64,000 nt of DNA from Rhodococcus qingshengii JCM 15477. Its GTDB lineage: Bacteria > Actinomycetota > Actinomycetes > Mycobacteriales > Mycobacteriaceae. This document shows positions 43,565 through 51,904 of this stretch, piece after piece. Made by a program: the position numbers and the translations under genes. Every line of letters starts with the position of its first letter. Position 1 is the stretch's first letter. Below the pieces are notes generated by a model. It did no database searches and was not told the DNA's origin. It saw nothing but the letters and a program-made list of their open reading frames with translations. The stretch lies in assembly GCF_023221595.1 (NCBI RefSeq), contig NZ_CP096567.1, positions 372,001-436,000 of the forward strand, given 5' to 3'.

Positions 43565-44800
43565 TCAGGAAGTGATCGGAATCGTTGTGATGGTGCGGAG
43601 GGCGGGGATGGTTGCTGCGCTGATCACCGCGCCGACCAGGGCGATCGCTCCAAGGACGAGGTAGGCGTGGGCGTAAGTACCGGTCCAGGTGGAAAGCACG
43701 GCGCCGGCCCACGGCGCCAAGGCCATGACGATGACGATCGGCGCGGACATCAGCCCGTTGAGGCGCCCGTAGTGTTCACCGCCCCAGCGGTCGGTGATGG
43801 CGGTGGCCTGTATCAACGTGAAGATGCCGCGGACCAGTCCGGCGCCGACGGCGATGCCGATCAACGCCGCCGCCGAGCTCGCCAGACCTAACCACGCGGT
43901 GCTCAGGGCGGCAACGACGATGACCGATACCGTGCGTACGCGGACACTGGTTTTCGCTGCGAGCGGTAGGTAGAAGATGCGGCCGATGACCTGACCGGCG
44001 CCGCCCAATCCGAGAGTGAGTGCGGCGAGGCTGGGACTGAAACCGCGTTCGATCAGCAGCGGTACGAGGTTGAAGACGCCGGCGGATGCGGCGAAGGCAG
44101 CTGCAGCGAGGGCGACGAGCAGAGCAAGAAATGGGATGCTGCGGGAGGTGCGGTGATAGTCGCCGGGCTGCGCATGGGGTAGCCGGTCGGGGTTGGGCCA
44201 TCCGCCACGCAAACCCCAGATATGTCCGGGGATGGTGATCACAGCCAGTATGACCGCGAGGATCAGGTAGGTTGTGCGCCAATCGAATCGATCGGCCAGA
44301 GCGACAGACAGCGGCGCGAAGACGGTACTGGCCAGACCCGCGGCGAGGGTGAGAATCATCAGTGCTTTGACGTAGTTGTCGCCGTACCAGCGAGTCAGTG
44401 CGGCGAATGCCGGTGGATACAGCACCGCGCCCATCGCGATTCCGGCGAACACCCAACCCGCGAAAAACAGTGGGAGGGTGTGAGCTGTCGCGATGACCAC
44501 CAGTGCGGGTACAGCGAGTACAGATCCTGTGGTCATGACCCAGCGGGGCCCGTGGCGATCGAGGATCCGTCCCACCGGTATGCCGACGGCGGCGGCGGCG
44601 AGTTGGCTGACCGAGAACGCCGCCACGATCACAGCGCTCGACCATCCGGTATCGCGGGAAATGGCTACCGACAGAACGGGAAACGCGTAGTACAGAATCC
44701 CCCAGCTGGTGATTTCGGTCAGACACAGCGCCACCAGGACCCGCCGCAGCCCCGACGGATCGAGGCTGACGGGGCGAGGCGGATCTTCGATGGTCGTCAT
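43565..44800 (-). CDS. MFS exporter in the arsenic-type cluster
   Basis: A 411-aa, 12-helix transporter of the OFA/monocarboxylate-like branch. It reads LTEITSWGILYYAFPVLSVA, GIPVGRILDRHGPRWVMTTG and AGIAMGAVLYPPAFAALTRW. Its ATG follows the upstream flavoprotein stop by 10 bp and its stop precedes arsO by 16 bp, so the three form one operon. MFS exporters in ars clusters pump out arsenicals or their conjugates; here the cargo could be an organoarsenical, given the GNAT-fused regulator. Cargo is inference. Confidence 0.82.
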   Translation of the reverse strand: MTTIEDPPRPVSLDPSGLRRVLVALCLTEITSWGILYYAFPVLSVAISRDTGWSSAVIVAAFSVSQLAAAAVGIPVGRILDRHGPRWVMTTGSVLAVPALVVIATAHTLPLFFAGWVFAGIAMGAVLYPPAFAALTRWYGDNYVKALMILTLAAGLASTVFAPLSVALADRFDWRTTYLILAVILAVITIPGHIWGLRGGWPNPDRLPHAQPGDYHRTSRSIPFLALLVALAAAAFAASAGVFNLVPLLIERGFSPSLAALTLGLGGAGQVIGRIFYLPLAAKTSVRVRTVSVIVVAALSTAWLGLASSAAALIGIAVGAGLVRGIFTLIQATAITDRWGGEHYGRLNGLMSAPIVIVMALAPWAGAVLSTWTGTYAHAYLVLGAIALVGAVISAATIPALRTITTIPITS

Positions 44801-44810
44801 CGGCTGTGCC

Positions 44811-46166
44811 CTATCCGCAGGAGTTGGAACTGCCGGAGGGACTGGACAGCGAGATCAGCTCCGGAGCAGGTGCGGCGCAGCAGCCACCCTCGGATTCCGC
44901 GGTATCGGGTTCGTCGAAAACACCAGCGCCGCCGCAGACTCCGGTTTCCGGGAGGATCAACTCCACCCGGGCGGCGGCCTCGTGATCGCCGGCGAGTTCG
45001 GCGGCGATGCTGCGTACCTGCTCGTACCCGGTCATCGCCAGGAACGTCGGCGCGCGGCCGTAGCTCTTCATCCCCGCCAGGTACATACCCGGTTCGGGAT
45101 GGCGAAGTTCTTTCGCGCCGTGCGGATAGACCGTGCCGCAGGAGTGGACGTTCGGGTCGATCAGAGGCGCCAACTGTGTCGGGGCCTGCAGCACGGGGTC
45201 GAGGCCGAGTCGGATTTCCGACAGCCACGACAAGTCGGGGCGGAATCCGGTCAAGGTGACGACGTTGTCGACGTTCTCGATCCGGGTGCCGGCATCGGAG
45301 ACCAGTGCGAGCTGACCATTGTCGGCGGATTCGACGGCGGCGGTGCGGAAACCGGTGACCACGGTGAGAAGTCCGTCGTCGACAGCCTTCTTCGCGCGGA
45401 GTCCGAGTGCGCCGCGAGCGGGCAGCTCGTCCGACTCACCGCCGCCGAACGCGGAACCGATAGCCCCGCGGCGAACAGCCCACGTGATGCGCGTACCGGG
45501 GGCTTGCTTTTCGAGTCCGGCTAGCGCGACGATGGCAGTCAGTGCGGAATGGCCGCTGCCTGCGATGACGGTGTGTTTCCCGGCGAACTGGGCACGGATC
45601 GCCTCGTCGTCGAGGTCGGGCACACGGTAGGTGATCGCGGCAGCGGCAGCCCTCTCGCCGAGGGCGGGCAGTCCTTCCCCGCCGAGCGGGTTCGGGGTGC
45701 CCCAGGTGCCGGAAGCATCGACGACGGCCTGGGCGAAGACGCGGTCCTCGCTGCCGTCGGCGCGGCGCAGGTGGATGGAGAGAGGTTCGGTATCGCGGCC
45801 GGCGTCGACGACCAGGTCGCGGCCACGTCGGGCGACGCCGATCACCTCGGTGTCGAACTGCACCGCATCACCGAGGGCGGCGGCGAGGGGTTCGAGGTAG
45901 AGCTGACGCCACTGCTGTCCGGTCGGGTACGCATCTACGTCGGGAGCGCTCCACCCGTTCTGCTCGAGCAGACACTGCGCGGCGGGATCGACGAGTTCGG
46001 ACCAGCGGGAGAAGAGCCGGACGTGATTCCATTCGGCGATCGCCGTACCGGCGACGGCGCCTCGCTCAAGCACCAGCGGCGTGAGTCCTCGTTCGCGCAG
46101 TTGCGCGGCGGCGGCGAGGCCGATCGGTCCAGCTCCGATCACGACAACGGGTAGTTCGGTCATCAC
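44811..46166 (-). CDS. FAD/NAD(P)-dependent oxidoreductase with a cysteine tail
   Basis: A 451-aa flavoprotein. It has VVIGAGPIGLAAAAQLRERG (FAD binding), AVVDASGTWGTPNPLGGEG, VIAGSGHSALTAIVALAGLE (NAD(P) binding) and VVTLTGFRPDLSWLSEIRLG. The last 45 residues carry cysteines (GVCGGAGVFDE, EGGCCAAPAPEL, final SNSCG), which could bind As(III) or another soft metal. It is the first gene of the operon and diverges from the ArsR-GNAT gene across a dyad-rich gap. The reaction is unknown; relatives occur in actinobacterial arsenic clusters. Confidence 0.8.
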   Translation of the reverse strand: MMTELPVVVIGAGPIGLAAAAQLRERGLTPLVLERGAVAGTAIAEWNHVRLFSRWSELVDPAAQCLLEQNGWSAPDVDAYPTGQQWRQLYLEPLAAALGDAVQFDTEVIGVARRGRDLVVDAGRDTEPLSIHLRRADGSEDRVFAQAVVDASGTWGTPNPLGGEGLPALGERAAAAAITYRVPDLDDEAIRAQFAGKHTVIAGSGHSALTAIVALAGLEKQAPGTRITWAVRRGAIGSAFGGGESDELPARGALGLRAKKAVDDGLLTVVTGFRTAAVESADNGQLALVSDAGTRIENVDNVVTLTGFRPDLSWLSEIRLGLDPVLQAPTQLAPLIDPNVHSCGTVYPHGAKELRHPEPGMYLAGMKSYGRAPTFLAMTGYEQVRSIAAELAGDHEAAARVELILPETGVCGGAGVFDEPDTAESEGGCCAAPAPELISLSSPSGSSNSCG

Positions 46167-46210
46167 AAATTCCTTTCATCGACAATGATCGATCTTTAAT
46201 TCGAACTGTA

Positions 46211-46252
46211 TCGATATCAGTCGATGAATGCAACCATCGACGAAGGTCGATA
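46211..46252. promoter_or_regulatory. ArsR-type operator dyads
   Basis: TCGATATCAGTCGATG faces CATCGACGAAGGTCGATA across 8 bp. The arms share TCGAY...TCGATG in inverse orientation. The site lies between the divergent flavoprotein and ArsR-GNAT genes, ending 10 bp before the ATG at 46263, and further TCGA-type half-sites occur at 46178-46205. Confidence 0.6.
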
Positions 46253-46262
46253 TAGTGTGTGC

Positions 46263-47144
46263 ATGACATCGCTGCAGACCCCGACGGTGCGCGTCGGCGA
46301 TTCGGACCCAGGTGCGGTCGACTCGAATGTGCTCGAGCAAGCTGACGCCGACACCTACGCGCAGTGGTTCGCGTGCCTGGCCGAACCGATGCGGGTGCGG
46401 CTGCTGCACCGCGTCGCGAGCGCTGCTGGCGGCATCACGATCGGGGCTCTCGCCGAGGCGTTGGGGATCGGGCAGCCCACGGTCTCCCACCATGTACGTA
46501 AGCTCGCCGATGTGGGATTCGTCAGCCTGCGCAAAGAGGGGACCAGCACCGTTGTCGCGATGAATCCGACGTGCTGCGTCGCGTTGCCGCAGGCCGCCGA
46601 CATCGTGATGGGAGTTCTCGCGCCGCGGCCGTGCTGCCCGAGCGATCTTCCTGACGATGTCGCCGTCCGGGTCATGTCCGATGACGACTGGGACGCCGTT
46701 CTGCGGATCTACGGCGAAGGGATCGCCACGCGCAACGCCACTTTCACCACCGAAGTCCCCAGCCGGGAGTATCTCGATGCGCAGTGGCTGCCGAATCATC
46801 GCTGGGTCGCCACCATCGACGATGTCGTCGTCGGCTGGGCTGCCCTGAGTTCGACCTCCGGGCGGGACTGCTACCGCGGAGTCGCCGAAAATTCCGTCTA
46901 TGTCGCCGACGGGATGCGCGGGCGAGGTGTCGGAAAAGCGTTGCTACGCAAGCAAGTCATGGCAGCGGACGCGGATGGGCTCTGGACCCTGCAGACGTCG
47001 ATCTTCCCTGAAAATCGCGCCTCCGTCTCCCTGCATCACTCGGCAGGGTTCCGCACCATCGGGATCCGCGAGAAGATCGCCCAACTCGACGGGATCTGGC
47101 GCGACACAGTCCTGCTCGAACGCCGAACGGCAGCGGATTCCTGA
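46263..47144 (+). CDS. ArsR regulator fused to a GNAT acetyltransferase (ArsN1-like)
   Basis: A 293-aa two-domain protein. Residues about 30-125 are an ArsR winged helix (AQWFACLAEPMRVRLLHRVA, ALGIGQPTVSHHVRKLADVG). It ends in two Cys pairs (NPTCCVALP and APRPCCPSD) that could form an As(III) or Sb(III) sensor site. Residues about 135-290 are a GNAT domain of the phosphinothricin/arsinothricin acetyltransferase kind: VRVMSDDDWDAVLRIYGEGI, AENSVYVADGMRGRGVGKAL and FPENRASVSLHHSAGF. ArsN1 acetylates the antibiotic arsinothricin. The fusion would couple sensing with detoxification. The start at 46263 is preferred because the operator occupies the sequence before it. Confidence 0.85.
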   Translation: MTSLQTPTVRVGDSDPGAVDSNVLEQADADTYAQWFACLAEPMRVRLLHRVASAAGGITIGALAEALGIGQPTVSHHVRKLADVGFVSLRKEGTSTVVAMNPTCCVALPQAADIVMGVLAPRPCCPSDLPDDVAVRVMSDDDWDAVLRIYGEGIATRNATFTTEVPSREYLDAQWLPNHRWVATIDDVVVGWAALSSTSGRDCYRGVAENSVYVADGMRGRGVGKALLRKQVMAADADGLWTLQTSIFPENRASVSLHHSAGFRTIGIREKIAQLDGIWRDTVLLERRTAADS

Positions 47145-47587
47145 TTTTCTGAACCGCCAATCGAAGCATTTTTCGGCAATCGATCCGCCATATGTGATCA
47201 GCAACTCGAAGCAACCCCTTAGCTCGAGTGCAGAGTGAATCTGCTGAGACGTGATTCCCGCTGTAACTGGCAAATTATTCGTGGGCTGGTGTCACGTCCT
47301 CCTGCAGTGAGTTCTTGAGGGCTCGGGATCAGCGGCTTCACAGCAGAGCGGTCACCGTCGGGGATGTACGTGCAGACGAACTGGAGCGGGTGAAACTGAA
47401 AGTCTTCGCGAGTCGCCGATCGGAGTGTGCAACGCCGCCTGCATCTACATGCCGGTTGAGTATCACATCTGCTGCTCTCGCTTGCCTGTCACTCGGCTGC
47501 CCGGTAGCTCGATTGGGCAGGACTGTGCAGATTGTTGCTGAAAAGCGGTCGGTCCATGCCAGGGGTGCGGAGGTCGAGCGAGGACGG
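47145..47587. other. Gap between ars and copper blocks
   Basis: About 440 bp between convergent genes. No frame on either strand resembles a known protein, and no IS end was recognised. Confidence 0.35.
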
Positions 47588-48304
47588 CTAGACCACGGGT
47601 TGCGCGGCGTCCTTGTCGAGAATTCCGTCTCTCTCCCACGGCCACGTCATCAGAGCCCAGATGATGAATACGATTGTCATCCCAGAAAACAGATACACCG
47701 GCCACGGACCCATCAGGTCCAGCAGCGATGCGGTGGAAGGTTTGGCGTTGAGAAAGCCGTAATTGGTATCGGCGATGCGATTGAAGATGAAAGTGACTAT
47801 CGCCCATGTCAGCGTGACCAGTACCGCGAAGCGGTAGCTGCGCCATGTAGGTCGCATTCTCCGGCCCCACGTGAGATAGATCGCGGCCCAGACGACAAAC
47901 AGGTGAATCGCCCAGAAGGCAAGAAACTCGTAACCGGGGAAGTCGGGCCCGGCCAGAGCCGGTGAAATCAACGCCTGCGTACTCAATACAAGCCCCCAGT
48001 AGTAGGTGAGGGCGAACGGCCAATGTCGGTGCGACCACAATGCGTAGATCGCGGACACTGTCGCGAGATCGGTGAGTTGTAAGGGTACGGATCCTCCTAG
48101 CGTGGGTGAGGACAGCGAGTAGAGCACCGCCGAGCCGTATATCACCGCCAGTATTCCGCCGAGGGCGCGGCTGAGGTGGCGAGCTTGCGCTTCGGTCTGT
48201 CTACGTCCCGCCCAGATCAGAAACACCGAACCCGCGACAAACAGAGCGATGGCTGCCCAATGCGATGGGCCGTACGCCGAGAACTCGGGTTGTGCAGAAT
48301 ACAC
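47588..48304 (-). CDS. TIGR02206/YwaF-type membrane protein
   Basis: A 238-aa membrane protein with about seven hydrophobic segments. EFSAYGPSHWAAIALFVAGS and VPLQLTDLATVSAIYALW, then ALTYYWGLVLSTQALISPAL are characteristic of the YwaF (TIGR02206) family, whose function is unknown. GTG 48304 or GTG 48313 may start it; both lie near a GAGGAA sequence. It is the last gene of the multicopper oxidase/ZIP/Rieske operon, 80-90 bp after the Rieske stop. Confidence 0.78.
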   Translation of the reverse strand: MYSAQPEFSAYGPSHWAAIALFVAGSVFLIWAGRRQTEAQARHLSRALGGILAVIYGSAVLYSLSSPTLGGSVPLQLTDLATVSAIYALWSHRHWPFALTYYWGLVLSTQALISPALAGPDFPGYEFLAFWAIHLFVVWAAIYLTWGRRMRPTWRSYRFAVLVTLTWAIVTFIFNRIADTNYGFLNAKPSTASLLDLMGPWPVYLFSGMTIVFIIWALMTWPWERDGILDKDAAQPVV

Positions 48305-48393
48305 ATCTCTCACTTCCTCAGCGCCGCCGAACGCACTGTTCCATAACAACCTTCGCAGATAGCTGTCCCAGTTCGGAAGTGCCGTTCTCCGGC

Positions 48394-48813
48394 TTAGTTG
48401 ACGATGATCGTGTCCGCGGTGCGAGAAAGGGCGTAGCTGTGCAGTGGCTTCTGAGCAGGTCGTTGCACGACCGAGCCATCGACGATGGAGTATCGGCTGC
48501 CATGACATGGGCAGTTGATCGTTCCATCGCTGACCTCGGAGACTACGCATCCCTGGTGGGTACATACCGCAGAGAAGGCTTGGAACACGCCTTCCTGCGG
48601 CTGGGTGATCACGACTTGCTCGTCCGCCAGAATGACTCCGCCGCCGACAGGAACCGCTGATATCGGAACCTCGGCACTGCCCAGGGTTACGCCGGGTGCA
48701 TTGCTGTTGTTCTGGGTGCTACATCCGGCAACGGCGAGACAAGTTGTCGCGCAGGCTGTGAGGAGGACCGTTCTGCGCCCGACCTTGATGTCGGATGGAT
48801 CGATCGTGCTCAT
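48394..48813 (-). CDS. Rieske [2Fe-2S] lipoprotein
   Basis: A 139-aa exported Rieske protein. The N-terminus has a twin-Arg-type start (VGRRTVLLTACATTCLAVAG) ending in a lipobox-like AVAGC. The cluster ligands are CTHQGCVVSE and CPCHGSRYSIVDGSVVQRPA. It is probably a membrane-anchored extracytoplasmic electron carrier. Its ATG overlaps the ZIP stop (ATGA). A partner oxidase is encoded two genes upstream (multicopper oxidase). The LspA encoded at 51.4-51.9 kb could process its lipobox. Confidence 0.9.
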   Translation of the reverse strand: MSTIDPSDIKVGRRTVLLTACATTCLAVAGCSTQNNSNAPGVTLGSAEVPISAVPVGGGVILADEQVVITQPQEGVFQAFSAVCTHQGCVVSEVSDGTINCPCHGSRYSIVDGSVVQRPAQKPLHSYALSRTADTIIVN

Positions 48814-50072
48814 GCGGGGACCACCAAACCAGTGAGAAACATCAGGAGTATTCCGACACCGACGCCGACGAGAACCATCGGATCCAGATCCGAGCGGCCT
48901 TGTGTGCGCAAGGACGGTGCAATTTGGATGACGACCTGGATGATTGCGCCGACCCCGACTCCGAGCAGCAACGCAGATACTTCACGGTTGTCGACGCCCG
49001 CCCCGATAACAGCACCGAGAATTGCCGGCGCACCCGCGATCAATCCCAACCCCAACAAGGTCAACAGGGGGGTACGTCGCCGAGCCAACGGTGCGATGAT
49101 CGCGAGTCCCTCTGTTGTGTTGTGCAGGGTGAATCCGATAACGAGGAACGCGCCGAGCGCAAGCTCACCTACCGCATACGCGGATCCGATCGCGAGGCCT
49201 TCTCCGAGATTGTGCAATCCGATGCCGATGGAAATCATCAGTGCCAGTCTGAGTTCGGATGCACCTGTCGTACCGGCTGGGCGTCTTCCGCGTAGGTAGC
49301 GGTCGATGCACGTGAGCGTCAGGAAGGCGATCGCCGCGCCGAGAACGACGAGAGTGCCGCCGCCGAAGGCTCCGCTCGAGGCTGCTGCCAGCTTGAACCC
49401 CTCGCTCGTGCCGTCGAAGATCAAAAAGGCGAGCAGACCGACCGTGACGGCCAGCACGAATCTGACTGCCCTGACGCCGGCGCCCCGCATCACAGGTAGC
49501 AAGAGCATCCCGAGCAGGACCGGGATGACTCCGACGTATGTGCCCAATAGAGCCATCAAGCCGAAGAACGCCACTCCCGGGACGGGAGTTGCTACGGCAG
49601 CGGGAATTTCGTGTTCGATGACCAACCCTGTGGAGGTGAGCATCGAGACGAGGTACGGCTGTCCGGTGATCCACGGGTAGTCGAGGGTGATCGTCTGGGA
49701 CTCGAGTCTGCCGATGGGATCTGCAGCGCCTACCAAATCGACGAATGTGTCGTTCACGGCAACTTGCGCGACGGTCACCGCGTCGGGGCCGGTGTTGCGT
49801 AGCGTCAACGTGATTCGGCCTGGTTCGAGGGCCGTTCGTTCGACGGAGATGTTCTCGATCGGTGGGCCGGTGCGTTCGGGGAGGCTTTGTCCGGCGAGCA
49901 TTGCCAGCGCAGTCAGGGCGATGACGATGATCGCGAGTACTGCGGCGCCTCGGAGCCAAAGGCCGGTGCGAGATGCGCCTGTTTGATCGGACTCTGTATG
50001 CGCGGAACCCGCAGTGTCAAAGGAATTCTCATGAGTGCTCGTAGGAGAGGGAGGATCTGGGGTGCCGGTCAT
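48810..50072 (-). CDS. ZIP-family metal transporter with an extra N-terminal domain
   Basis: A 420-aa membrane protein. The C-terminal 280 residues have the ZIP helices with the metal-binding motifs GLHNLGEGLAIGSAYAVG and GFTLHNTTEGLAII. ZIP proteins move Zn, Fe or other divalent ions into the cytoplasm. The N-terminal 150 residues are unusual: a membrane helix (LRGAAVLAIIVIALTALAML) followed by a beta-rich extracytoplasmic segment (RITLTLRNTGPDAVTVAQVA and YPWITGQPYLVSML) that might bind metal. The ATG overlaps the oxidase stop (ATGA). Context suggests copper or iron handling. Confidence 0.82.
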   Translation of the reverse strand: MTGTPDPPSPTSTHENSFDTAGSAHTESDQTGASRTGLWLRGAAVLAIIVIALTALAMLAGQSLPERTGPPIENISVERTALEPGRITLTLRNTGPDAVTVAQVAVNDTFVDLVGAADPIGRLESQTITLDYPWITGQPYLVSMLTSTGLVIEHEIPAAVATPVPGVAFFGLMALLGTYVGVIPVLLGMLLLPVMRGAGVRAVRFVLAVTVGLLAFLIFDGTSEGFKLAAASSGAFGGGTLVVLGAAIAFLTLTCIDRYLRGRRPAGTTGASELRLALMISIGIGLHNLGEGLAIGSAYAVGELALGAFLVIGFTLHNTTEGLAIIAPLARRRTPLLTLLGLGLIAGAPAILGAVIGAGVDNREVSALLLGVGVGAIIQVVIQIAPSLRTQGRSDLDPMVLVGVGVGILLMFLTGLVVPA

Positions 50073-51130
50073 TCGGTCACCTCGAAGAATCCCATCCAGC
50101 CCAGATCGGCGAATTCGGTCTTGTGGGCGTGGAACATGTACTTGCCCAGGTAGGGAAAGCGCAGTTCGCATATTCCGCGCTGACCTTGGGCCTGGATGAT
50201 CGTGTCCGTGAATTCGCTGGACTCGAGCCGAGTCCCGGTCGGGTAGTAGTCGAAGAAGTTCCCGTGCACGTGGAAGCTGTTGATCGGATCGTATTCGAGG
50301 ACGTTGACCAGGTAGATGCGAACCAGCTCGCCTCGTTTCACCTGTACCGGTTCGTGCATGTGATGGAACGGGATGCCGTTGACCGCGTAGAGCTGGTTTC
50401 CTTGCCCGTCGAATGTGGTGTTGTAGCCGTGCATCACCATCACCATTTCGTCAGCCGCCGGGCGCCCCTGAGCTGGATCGACGATGAATGTGCCGTACAT
50501 GCCGCGGGCGATGTGCTCTGCCAGTGGATTGACGTGGCAGTGATAGAGATGCAATCCGAAAGGGGTTGCATCGAATTCGTAAGTGAATGATTCGCCCGGC
50601 TCGATGATGCCCCGACCTACCCCGGGAATTCCGTCCATGTCAGCGGGATGGATTCCGTGAAAGTGCATCGTGTGTGGGTGCGCGGAGCCGTTGACGAACT
50701 TCACTCGGAGCCGGTCTCCCTCACTGCATCTCAAGGCGGGACCTGGAATGCGGGAGTTGAAGGTCCACGCGGGAAAATAGACTCCGGGTGCTACCTCGAT
50801 CTCTTCGTCGGCTGCGAAGATCTCCCACTCGCGTAGCGTTCGACCGTCAGGCAATTCGGAGGTCGTCCCGTAGTCGAAGTCACGCAGCATTGCCGTGGGA
50901 TGAAACCCGTTGGCAGTGTGGTTCACCTGCTGACCGGCCCGAAAGGTCGCGCCGCTCGTGCCGCCGTGACGGACTCCGCCGTCTCCGTCAGGTGCGGCGG
51001 TACTCGGGTTGGTGTTTCCGGGATGCTCGGTAGGCGATGCGCCCGCAACTCTTCCTGCGTTCATCATGAGTCCGGCTGATCCGGCGAGCGCCCCACCGAT
51101 CAACAATTGTCGCCGCGACGGTGCGCTCAT
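50069..51130 (-). CDS. Multicopper oxidase, two-domain, Tat-exported
   Basis: A 353-aa oxidase. The N-terminus MSAPSRRQLLIGGALAGSAG is a twin-arginine-type signal. Copper ligands are visible in HPHTMHFHGIHPADM, HLYHCHVNPLAEHIARGMYG, NSFHVHGNFFDYY and YMFHAHKTEFADLG. The type 1 Cys-His pattern (HCH then H and M) is in the first domain, and the second domain has HAH, as in two-domain laccase or nitrite-reductase-like enzymes. Such enzymes oxidise Cu(I), Fe(II), Mn(II) or phenols. It heads the operon with ZIP, Rieske and YwaF genes. The gap 51131-51376 upstream is empty. Confidence 0.9.
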   Translation of the reverse strand: MSAPSRRQLLIGGALAGSAGLMMNAGRVAGASPTEHPGNTNPSTAAPDGDGGVRHGGTSGATFRAGQQVNHTANGFHPTAMLRDFDYGTTSELPDGRTLREWEIFAADEEIEVAPGVYFPAWTFNSRIPGPALRCSEGDRLRVKFVNGSAHPHTMHFHGIHPADMDGIPGVGRGIIEPGESFTYEFDATPFGLHLYHCHVNPLAEHIARGMYGTFIVDPAQGRPAADEMVMVMHGYNTTFDGQGNQLYAVNGIPFHHMHEPVQVKRGELVRIYLVNVLEYDPINSFHVHGNFFDYYPTGTRLESSEFTDTIIQAQGQRGICELRFPYLGKYMFHAHKTEFADLGWMGFFEVTE

Positions 51131-51376
51131 GGCCACCCGACCGAAGCATCGACATTCCTGGCAGTCACGAGAGTCACACCTCAAAGTTTGTCATGCCGAA
51201 CTTTATTTTCATAGCCCCCAAACTATCCGAACGCATTCGACCGAAAACAGGCGGACCACGCGAATTTTCGACGAGTGGGGGCGTCGTGGTTTCGCCACCT
51301 CGAACCGCAGAAGTTCGCAGAGATGGACTGCTTCCCTGCTGACAGCGCTCCGGCTCCCTCCTCGCTCCGAGTCAGG

Positions 51377-51904
51377 TCACACGGATTGCGGACGCTGAAT
51401 CTCACGTTCGGACCCGCGCGAGGATTCGACCAGCAGCGACACGACGACCAGGATGAATCCACAGGTGAGGTAGGTATCGGCAAGATTGAAGGTGGGCCAC
51501 CAGCCGGTGTGGAAGTAGTCGGTGACCTTCCCGTCGAGGGCTCGGTCGACCACGTTGGAGGCAGCTCCGGCGACAATCAGAGCGAAACCGATCACAGCCA
51601 CCCCACGACTTTGCGGGACACTCCGCCAGGCGTATACGGCGATTCCCATGGTGGCGAGAGCGGTAAAGGCGATGATGACGGCACTCGGCAGCTGATTACC
51701 CAGACTGAAGGCGACACCACTGTTGTATGCCAGCCTCAAACTGACGACGCCCAGATCCATCTCGTTGACCCCGGACAGGTGCTTCCGCGCAACGGGCTCA
51801 ATCGTCAGGGCGACGACGACCGAAATCAGCGCCGTCGTAGCGAAGAGAATTCGTCTCTTGTGATGGGCGGATTTGTCGTTCGTGGTCACCTCGTTGGTAC
51901 TCAC
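51377..51904 (-). CDS. lspA: Lipoprotein signal peptidase (accessory copy)
   Basis: A 175-aa aspartic membrane protease that removes signal peptides from prolipoproteins. Four hydrophobic segments are present. Family motifs are SLRLAYNSGVAFSLGNQLPS, NVVDRALDGKVTDYF (first catalytic Asp) and FNLADTYLTCGFI (second). GTG 51904 overlaps the CDF stop (GTGA) and has GGAG 8 nt upstream. Pairing with a cation exporter is common in heavy-metal resistance cassettes. It is likely a second copy, since housekeeping lspA is normally elsewhere. Confidence 0.88.
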   Translation of the reverse strand: MSTNEVTTNDKSAHHKRRILFATTALISVVVALTIEPVARKHLSGVNEMDLGVVSLRLAYNSGVAFSLGNQLPSAVIIAFTALATMGIAVYAWRSVPQSRGVAVIGFALIVAGAASNVVDRALDGKVTDYFHTGWWPTFNLADTYLTCGFILVVVSLLVESSRGSEREIQRPQSV

